35,215 bases of DNA from Acanthaster planci (lineage: Eukaryota > Echinodermata > Asteroidea > Valvatida > Acanthasteridae). A program made the translations under genes and the position numbers. The notes under the pieces were generated by a model that searched no databases, was not told the origin of the DNA, and worked only from the letters and a program-made list of their open reading frames with translations. The stretch is from positions 1,509,720-1,544,934 of the forward strand of contig NW_019091388.1 of NCBI RefSeq assembly GCF_001949145.1. The letters are read 5' to 3'. Below are positions 28,939 to 35,215 of the stretch, one piece after another (the first letter of the stretch is position 1; the number at the start of each line of letters is the position of its first letter).

Positions 28939-29190
28939 AATAAGACTGATTAATTTAATGTTTAGGCAGCATGTTATTTGGTGTTTCTTTAGAATTTGTT
29001 ATTTATGGTGTTTTGAGCTATTAACTGTGTTTTAGCTATTAAGTGTGACAAATGGAATGAAATTCCACCAGATGTTATCTTGAGCATGATAACAAATTTC
29101 AGATAAATATTCTTGCTGGCAATAGCATAGAAGAATGTTGATTGAACATGTGGAATCAAAGCAAATAATAAAGAGTGGTTGTGTTCAAAG
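28939..29190 (+). other. 3' untranslated region of the TIR gene
   Basis: AT-rich sequence follows the TGA at 28936 and leads to the poly(A) signal at 29167. It contains several ATTTA-like and TTATTTA motifs (for example near 28999-29006) that could act as AU-rich stability elements; this is inference. Confidence 0.6.
29167..29185 (+). terminator. Poly(A) signal AATAAA with GU-rich downstream element
   Basis: AATAAA at 29167-29172 is followed at once by GAGTGGTTGTGTT, a good GU-rich downstream element. It lies about 230 bp after the TIR stop codon on the same strand, which supports an expressed gene ending here. Confidence 0.7.
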
Positions 29191-30070
29191 TACAGACTGT
29201 ATGAAAAGCAAATGAATCAATATTGATACGAAAAGAAAACACTCTGCCTTTTGTGTTATTGTGCTGGGCTAAGGTATCATTTAATTTGAGTAAGTGGAAT
29301 AGAAACTGCACTCTGATATGCAGTGTTGAAGAATATACACATTGTGGCAGAACTCAGACCACAGACACTTGAAGTGAACCTCCAGCAAAGATCACTGACT
29401 CGATGTTACACTCAGGACAGGAAACAACCAAAAGCAAGAGGGCCAAACTCTCTGCCATTGGAACACTAACTAATGTGGCTTGCATATGTGGCAAAAGTCA
29501 AAAGGGGGAGCTTGGGCCCAAGTAAACTAACGGGCCACAATACCAAGAAATACAAGGGACACTAAACAATAGTTAATGACTGTCTCGAGGGGAGCTACCC
29601 CTTTATAAAAAAAGGGAAATTTAAAATCTAATTTCTGATTCTGCCACAGAAACCATTGATCCTGTCAGTTTTTGTATAGTCTGCAGTACACTGGAGCAAA
29701 CCTGGCTGTCACGTGTAAATTACGCTGGTGGAAATTGTGTGTATCTGGTTAAAGATTAGCTTTTGGAATGTACAGTGAATAGCAAGGCAGGGCTCAGTGG
29801 GCATTCCAGACCATGAGGGTGTAGTTTTTTGGGGGGGGGCACCAACATCACTTTGGAATATTTGATTTCTATGGCAATTTTCAACTCAATGGGAGAGTTT
29901 TCAGATGCTAGGTGACGGGAAACTCACTCCTCCCACATGACTGATATACTGTTGTTTGCATGTGCACATTAGCTCAAACATGACGCCAACTACAATGTAT
30001 GGACTGGTCACGTGAGATTGATTTGTTTGCCGTCAACAATCGTAGGCAGCAAAAGTTGTGAGGGGGGCAC
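29191..30070. other. No gene seen; weak inverted repeat at 29343-29648
   Basis: TGTGGCAGAACTCAG at 29343 and, reversed, TGTGGCAGAATCAG from 29648 form a 14-15 bp inverted pair about 305 bp apart. This may mark another small element, but no target duplication is visible. A G-run lies at 29830-29838. No convincing frame is present. Confidence 0.4.
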
Positions 30071-30607
30071 CTAATTTTGACAGCAACCCCCCCACTCTTG
30101 GTTCTTTGTGGTCAATTCTGGTCTGGTTTTGGTTGGCTTGCTGTATAGGAAAGCTTTCACAACTGCCATCTTGATGGGCCCTTTCCTCTCGTTAGGTTCA
30201 TGTAAAAAAATGCTGCTTTTTGAAATTTGAAAATAGAACAAAATCAAAACCTCTCTTTCTGACCACTTAATATATGAAATCTGTTGGCTGGGGTGCTTAA
30301 TATTCCCCTCCTGTTTGATAATCCATACACTTTTTATTAAAAGGTATTTGTCAGAAAGAATATTAAAACCATTAATTAAGATCTGTACTTGTGAAGAAAT
30401 GCACTTCAAAGTTATACAAAAAGCAATGCCACACTGTAGTGTATTCCCACTGTTTATCATGTGTGACCTCAAAAGGTGTTTTGGTTTCATTGGATAGAAA
30501 AACAAACTTTCCTTTCCCATACCCTGTGCGGTGGTTGACTCTTTGTGAGAATAATTATAATGTCCAAATGGCTCCACAGATTTGATGATGAGTCGACACA
30601 TGTTCAT
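30071..30607 (-). CDS. 178-codon open frame, unrecognised, doubtful
   Basis: An ATG at 30607 on the minus strand opens an uninterrupted frame of 178 codons, the second longest in the window. Composition is mixed (Lys, Ile, Ser, Phe and several Cys), with no recognised motif, signal peptide or transmembrane segment; KWSEREVLILFYFQISK is a typical stretch. It has no promoter motif I can assign. Its left end runs through a C/G-rich tract (GGCCAAC-like) near 30090. It could be a chance frame, a decayed retroelement fragment or a rapidly evolving gene. Length alone is weak evidence. Confidence 0.2.
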   Translation of the reverse strand: MNMCRLIIKSVEPFGHYNYSHKESTTAQGMGKESLFFYPMKPKHLLRSHMINSGNTLQCGIAFCITLKCISSQVQILINGFNILSDKYLLIKSVWIIKQEGNIKHPSQQISYIKWSEREVLILFYFQISKSSIFLHEPNERKGPIKMAVVKAFLYSKPTKTRPELTTKNQEWGGCCQN

Positions 30608-30667
30608 GTAGGTTCCGTGATCTATGTGGCTTCAACCAACGAGTTCATTTCAGTGCTTATTGATATA

Positions 30668-30715
30668 GGTTGGGTAAGGGCAAAACCTGTTATATATAAT
30701 TAACATCTCCCCAAC
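30668..30715. repeat. Palindromic mini-element, copy 2, cut by the gap
   Basis: It shares GTTGGGTAAGGGCAAAACCT with the copy at 4326-4400. Its right arm TAATTAACATCTCCCCAAC exactly complements that copy's left arm. The assembly gap begins at the next base, so more of this repeat may lie within the gap. Confidence 0.6.
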
Positions 30716-30844
30716 NNNNNNNNNNNNNNNNNNNNNNNNNNNNNNNNNNNNNNNNNNNNNNNNNNNNNNNNNNNNNNNNNNNNNNNNNNNNNNNNNNNNN
30801 NNNNNNNNNNNNNNNNNNNNNNNNNNNNNNNNNNNNNNNNNNNN
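30716..30844. other. Assembly gap, 129 N
   Basis: A run of N of estimated length. It abuts a repeat on its left and lies about 320 bp before a perfect tandem duplication on its right. Both are places where short-read or Sanger assemblies commonly break. Confidence 0.99.
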
Positions 30845-31165
30845 TTACTGGAGTTTTGATGGCTTTGACATGGTTCCGCTCAACGGGCTACTTTTAAGTT
30901 CCTATCACTGAACCACCGGGAGAAGGAAACACTACATTTCTGATTGGCCCACACAGTTGTGGAGTTTCAACAAGTGAAACCATATATATTCAGTGCTAGG
31001 AGGTCCCATGAATATGTCCCAATTACCCCTCAAACAGAGCAAACAACCAGAATTCCCCTCAAGAAGGAGAACATACTATTTCTCAGTTTTTCACAGCTTA
31101 AAAATGTATTATTACAAACACTGATCGCTGATGTCTGTTAGACCCCTTCGTACAACGGACCTTTT
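30845..31165. other. No gene seen
   Basis: Post-gap sequence with a 65-codon frame (30944-31141) that I cannot support. It leads into the 61-bp duplication. Confidence 0.4.
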
Positions 31166-31287
31166 CAAAAGGAAGTTGAAAATAGACTCAGAGAACACAG
31201 CTGCTGACTGTTTTAATTTTACAATCCAAAAGGAAGTTGAAAATAGACTCAGAGAACACAGCTGCTGACTGTTTTAATTTTACAATC
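31166..31287. repeat. Perfect tandem duplication of 61 bp
   Basis: The unit at 31166-31226, starting CAAAAGGAAGTTGAAAATAG and ending TTTTACAATC, is repeated with no difference at 31227-31287. Identity with no divergence means it is either very recent or an assembly overlap error. Confidence 0.97.
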
Positions 31288-32550
31288 TGTTAGGGGAGGA
31301 GTAAGTCAGAGAAAGGAAAAATGGGGGGATCAAATAGTATCTGATTTATTAAGCCAAACAAATTTATGAACTATTAAACCAAAGTACTACACCAGTGAGT
31401 GCAAATTGTGACAATCACAATGGCCAATCAATGACCTAAAGGCTGTCTTTTTTCAGGTCTGAACAACTAAGAACTAAGAAGTCTCATCTGAAAGTAAACA
31501 CATGGGGTAAAATGGGGGTTGGGGGCAATTAAGGGTAGATGGGGCCGAGAACCCCCTCAAAAATGATTTGATTTTAAGAACAGTGTGGGCCTCGAGCTTG
31601 ACCAAGAGGGGGTGCTATTTTCTCAGCAACGGAGGCTCCTTTGATGGGAACTGATCATCGCTGGTTCGCAAATGACTAGGAAATGCATGTGTTACTCTCA
31701 CATCGCTATCAACAATTAAACACTCCGGACCAATGGGGCTCTTTTCAACTGATGACGGGGTGCTTCTGCTCAAAGCGGGTACCTAGTGTTGTCAAGTCCA
31801 TCACAAGCCCTAGCTTTCACAAATCCCTTCACAAGTCCAGTCAAACCCTCTCACAAGACCAAAATTGTAAATACAACCACTGAGGATGTGACGGGGGGGG
31901 GAACAATGACTAAGAAATGCTTCAGTCACTGTTCATTGAAAAGTTTGTGACTTGGCTTAAGACGGGATGACCAATGATGGACTTGCAATGACCTGTTATT
32001 GACTGTGGACTCGCCAACACTGCAGTCACTCAACTCTTGTGGTTCCCCTCTGAGACAAATGACGTACAGGTCTGAATCCCTGCAATGCTTTTGAAGCTAC
32101 TTTGGCAAAGTACGGAAGTCATTTTTATTGAAACACCTTTTACCAATAGTTCCGTTACAGTCAAATAACTACATTAACATCGGAAGCATATTTGAAGGAA
32201 ACAATGTACATGTACTGTCAATAGGCAAGGTTTCTTCCTTTGGACAATGTGTAGGTTTTCACAAAAATGAATAAAAGTGCAATATATAAATACATGAAAT
32301 GAATTTCAGCAACTTGGACACCCTGTTTTCTAATTCTAAGTGAAATTGGCTCTCAGTGTTCTGACGCTGGTTAAACCCTGACCAACACAATGTTTCTTTA
32401 GTTTGAATTGATTTTTTATTTTAGTTAAGCTTTGTCGTCTCTTTATATGTTTTGTTCTTTTTTGTTTCATTGAGTAAAATAGTGGCATTTAAATTTGGGT
32501 AGGATCTGTTCTACAAACGTAATAAAAACATGAAAAATTTTTCTATTTGG
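31288..32550. other. No gene seen
   Basis: The interval contains G-runs (31508-31525, 31891-31900), a TACATGTA-type word near 32205 and AT-rich DNA to the right. The 66-codon frame at 31683-31883 has no supporting signals. Confidence 0.45.
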
Positions 32551-32990
32551 CATGCAGCTGCTACTGTTTTACTTAGTACAAAAATAAAAGAATACTAATG
32601 ATTGGAAATTGAAATTGAGCTTTACATATTTTGTAAAGCACTAAAAACGGAATTTATAATAGTTAAACAGCATTCTACAAAAATATAAGAGACCTTTTTC
32701 TTTTGGTATAATATTACACAAACAGGAATAAATGAAAAAATAAGAAATTTTAAATAAGCTTTAAATTTTTTCTAAAGCAATAAAACTTAAATAATGTATT
32801 AAAGCACTTATTAAAAATAATATCGCATGTGTGCAACAGGAATGAAAAAAGTTCTTTTTTACTGCTGGTGCTTAACATGCAGCTGCCACTGTGTTACTTA
32901 AACGCATAAAGAGAATTCTTACAACTGAAAAGAGAAGTGAGTTTTACATATTTCAGGTATAAAGCAATACAAGTGGAAATTCAACACTTC
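32551..32990. repeat. Degenerate AT-rich repeats
   Basis: CATGCAGCTGCTACTGTTTTACTT at 32551 and CATGCAGCTGCCACTGTGTTACTT at 32876 begin two related segments 325 bp apart. A motif of the form (GA)GYTTTACATATTT...TAAAGCA recurs at about 32618, 32757 and 32939. AACAGGAAT(AA)ATGAAAAAA-like words recur in between. This is an old tandem or nested repeat of about 140-180 bp periodicity. Confidence 0.5.
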
Positions 32991-33239
32991 ACTGTTACAT
33001 GTACATCTTATAACAATCCGTTTGTCTCATTTCTACTTGTTATGGCCAAATTCACACACTAGTGCCTATCAACAATCCTTTGCATTTACACACCTTAAAA
33101 GTAAATAAATAAAAAAATTGATTTAAAAAAAAATTCTCGTGTATTTAATATACATATGTGTAAGTTTTATTATACAAAGATTTTATCTTTGGATTTCCTA
33201 ATATGGGCTGGTACCAAGTCATAACACAATTGCAATCTT

Positions 33240-33409
33240 ATGTCTTTATTCTGTATTTTGTGTGTATCGTTATGTGCGTATTGATGTATTTGCTTACATA
33301 TTGTCTCACTTTGTTCATCTCAATGTTGCCTTTATTGTAAGGATGTGCTATAATTCAGCCCTAAGGCTGCTGTTGCCAGTTTTTAATAAACCAGTAGTAA
33401 TAATAATAC
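33240..33409 (+). mobile_element. Probable 3' end of a truncated non-LTR retrotransposon
   Basis: A T/G-rich run leads to a short stem-loop CAGCC-CTAA-GGCTG (33356-33369), then AATAAA (33385-33390) and a TAATAATAATA tail (to about 33409). A stem-loop of this kind followed by a simple-repeat tail is typical of 3' ends of CR1/L2/Jockey-type elements in invertebrate genomes. No reverse transcriptase is present, so this would be a severely 5'-truncated copy. The clade is inferred from pattern memory only. Confidence 0.45.
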
Positions 33410-34280
33410 ATAGATTGGCGGAAGTCTGGTTAAAAGAAACTTTTCACTTTTCATTTCTCCCTTCCCATTTCCTTTTTTGAAGTTTTGAAATATTTCTCAG
33501 TGTGCTTTTTTTCTGACAAAGCATATTTTTCTGACAAATTTCTCACCAAATCCGGTCATGGCCCAACATAAAGTACAATGACGTCGCACTTTGTTTACAT
33601 GTGTGCTTTCTTATGGGGCCTTATTGAATCAAGTCCCATCTCACTGCCGTAGGAAAGTGCACAGGTCAGCAAAGCCTGACGCCATTATGTTACAGCTCTA
33701 GTCACTTCCCCTAAAACAGCAAAACAATTTGGAGTTTGAACACAAAGCATGCAGCCACAGTGTGGTGCCCATAACATTGAAACATAAGTACCACATCAAT
33801 CTGACAAGGCTCCCAACTATTCACGATAGTCCTTCTCATTTCACTAGGATAAGTGGAATGAATTATCAAATATAGAATACTGATTACCGGTACCCCCCCC
33901 ATTGTTTCAGCCTCAGTGATGAACTTACCAAATGCGAATACTTTGCAAAATTCAATGAACATATGGCATATTGTCAGTGTATACAAAAATGATTTTGACT
34001 TTTAAAAAATCCTGTCATCACATAGCAACAAATATGCGATTCTCAATGGTGAGGGGACATGTGTTTTTGTCACCCACTGTCCTGTAATCATTCTGAGCCA
34101 AAGCAAATTGCAGGATACAACGACAGAATCATACATGCAGAGTTAAGAGCAGGATAAAATAATTACACTATTGCCAAGTACAATTCCTGAAAAATGAATT
34201 AAGACAATTAAGGCTTGGACAGTGCTGACATGTACATACATGGAAAAAACGAATCCTAACGCCAGAAATTGCACAATGAT
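33410..34280. other. No gene seen
   Basis: Both-strand frames here (for example 33711-33986 minus) have no start, splice or family evidence. A TACCGGTA followed by a C-run lies at 33887-33900. Confidence 0.45.
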
Positions 34281-34431
34281 ATGGAGTACCAAAGTGAATA
34301 CGCCATGCGCACAATTATGAGTGTAAAAGGCATTACGGTGAGAACCAGTGAGTGAACCAATACACGAGCATACTCCATTCGTTTACACTACACTTTCTGG
34401 TTCACAGTGACATCACACTTTGGTACTCTAT
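34281..34431. mobile_element. 151-bp MITE, copy 2 of a two-copy family
   Basis: The left end ATGGAGTACCAAAGTG and the reversed right end ATAGAGTACCAAAGTG are inverted repeats with one mismatch. The interior aligns with 4980-5134: GCACAATTATG, GTGAGAACCAG, GTGAACCAA, GCATACTCCATTC and TGACATCACACTT. Together the two copies define a family with both ends and a size of about 150-155 bp. Confidence 0.8.
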
Positions 34432-35215
34432 GGAGCAGGTACACTGCAAACTACTGTCCAATGATTCCAATTTTTACAAAGCCTGGAAAAAACTTTCAAA
34501 GAATACCCTGATTAATATACGTAAGAGCAAGATTTTTACAACAGATTATCAATGTTGAGTTGGTATTTCAACCCAAACATGGGCACATTTCAGGTTGACA
34601 AGCTAAGAAGATATCTATGGTACCTACTTGTATTCAGGTAGGCACACTAATGGCACAAACAGGTGCAGCATTTACAGAGTATAGTTTTTTCCTTATATGG
34701 CAAACAAAGCAAAGTTCAGTGGCGAGATTGACCAATGATAAAAATAGCTGAAAACAGTTGAAAAAAGGCATAAAAAGCTGAACTGTGAAAATCTCCTTTT
34801 CTTTTGTACACAGCCAGTGAGGAAAAAAAGCTGAACTCCAATGCAAAATCAAGCTGAAATCAGCTGTAAAGCTGAGAAATCTCACCCCTGAAAGTTAAAC
34901 AAAGCCAAATATGTACAATTTCAATATGCATGATAGTTTGAAATGCAAGTCACGAGGGTGAACTTAAAAGCCAAGCATGCTCGGACATTATCCATGTCTA
35001 GCCTCCCCATTTGTGTGGACAAATAAGGAAAACGGTTAGAAAATGTCTGATGTCCAACCATAATTTCATTCTCTTGGGTTATCATTTGCCACTAATGATT
35101 GCCATTGGCGCACAATTTCAGTTAAGCATATTAGGATTTAAACCAAAATATATAAATCTTGAATGACTCAACAGCCCACAGTATCTCTACGCTGCCTTGA
35201 GAGTTGGAGATGAAG
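34432..35215. other. No gene seen
   Basis: A stretch at about 34735-34880 is rich in AAAGCTGAA and ATAGCTGAAAA words (AAGCTGAA occurs at least three times) and may be another repeat. The 83-codon minus-strand frame over it reflects that composition and is not called. Confidence 0.4.

Noticed and set aside
31141-31290. The duplicated segment reading like the KRKLKT-type tail of LINE reverse transcriptases
   Set aside because: The resemblance is a few residues long, with stops close by. It is not enough to call a retroelement.
1-35215. tRNA, rRNA, CRISPR array or bacterial-type operon
   Set aside because: No tRNA B-box in a plausible context, no rRNA-like conserved blocks, no regularly spaced repeats, and the gene structure is eukaryotic.

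Overview
The window looks like draft assembly sequence from an animal nuclear genome. The evidence is eukaryotic splice signals, a polyadenylation signal, a TIR-domain protein on split exons, a Tc1-family transposon, many short inverted-repeat elements, a non-LTR retrotransposon-like 3' tail, one 129-N gap and two isolated N bases. The palindromic words TACATGTA, TACCGGTA and TAGGCCTA, together with an orphan TIR protein, suggest an invertebrate deuterostome, perhaps an echinoderm. That is an inference from impression and I cannot confirm a species.

Layout. From 1 to about 18 kb the DNA is non-coding or intron-like and saturated with the palindrome TACATGTA. It carries several MITE-like elements (2272-2513, 2778-2952, 4326-4400, 4980-5134, 5996-6160, 11921-12100, 12775-12953). 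Four plus-strand exon-like segments (732-926, 1071-1109, 7086-7144, 9122-9318) have splice sites and compatible phases and may belong to one unrecognised gene. From 18.3 to 20.5 kb a composite DNA element with a 115-bp tandem duplication sits next to a decayed Tc1/mariner-family transposon with near-perfect 55-bp ends. From 21 to 25.2 kb there is an inverted-repeat element, a probable minus-strand gene start (promoter-like DNA about 24.17-24.3 kb, 5' exon ending at 24107, coding exon 23216-23141), and another short element.

The one confident gene is on the plus strand at about 26.0-29.2 kb. It has a possible first coding exon (26022-26153), an intron carrying a piggyBac-like non-autonomous element, a last exon from 27848 encoding a serine/proline-rich linker, a TIR domain and a polybasic aromatic C-terminus, and a good poly(A) signal at 29167. 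Its reading frame is broken in this assembly near an isolated N at 28191. Beyond 29.2 kb I find no convincing gene, only repeats, the gap, a perfect 61-bp tandem duplication, degenerate AT-rich repeats and a probable retrotransposon 3' end.

No rRNA, tRNA, CRISPR array or operon was seen. The protein-coding story is thin: one immune- or NAD-related TIR protein plus two tentative genes. The rest is a record of small DNA transposons.
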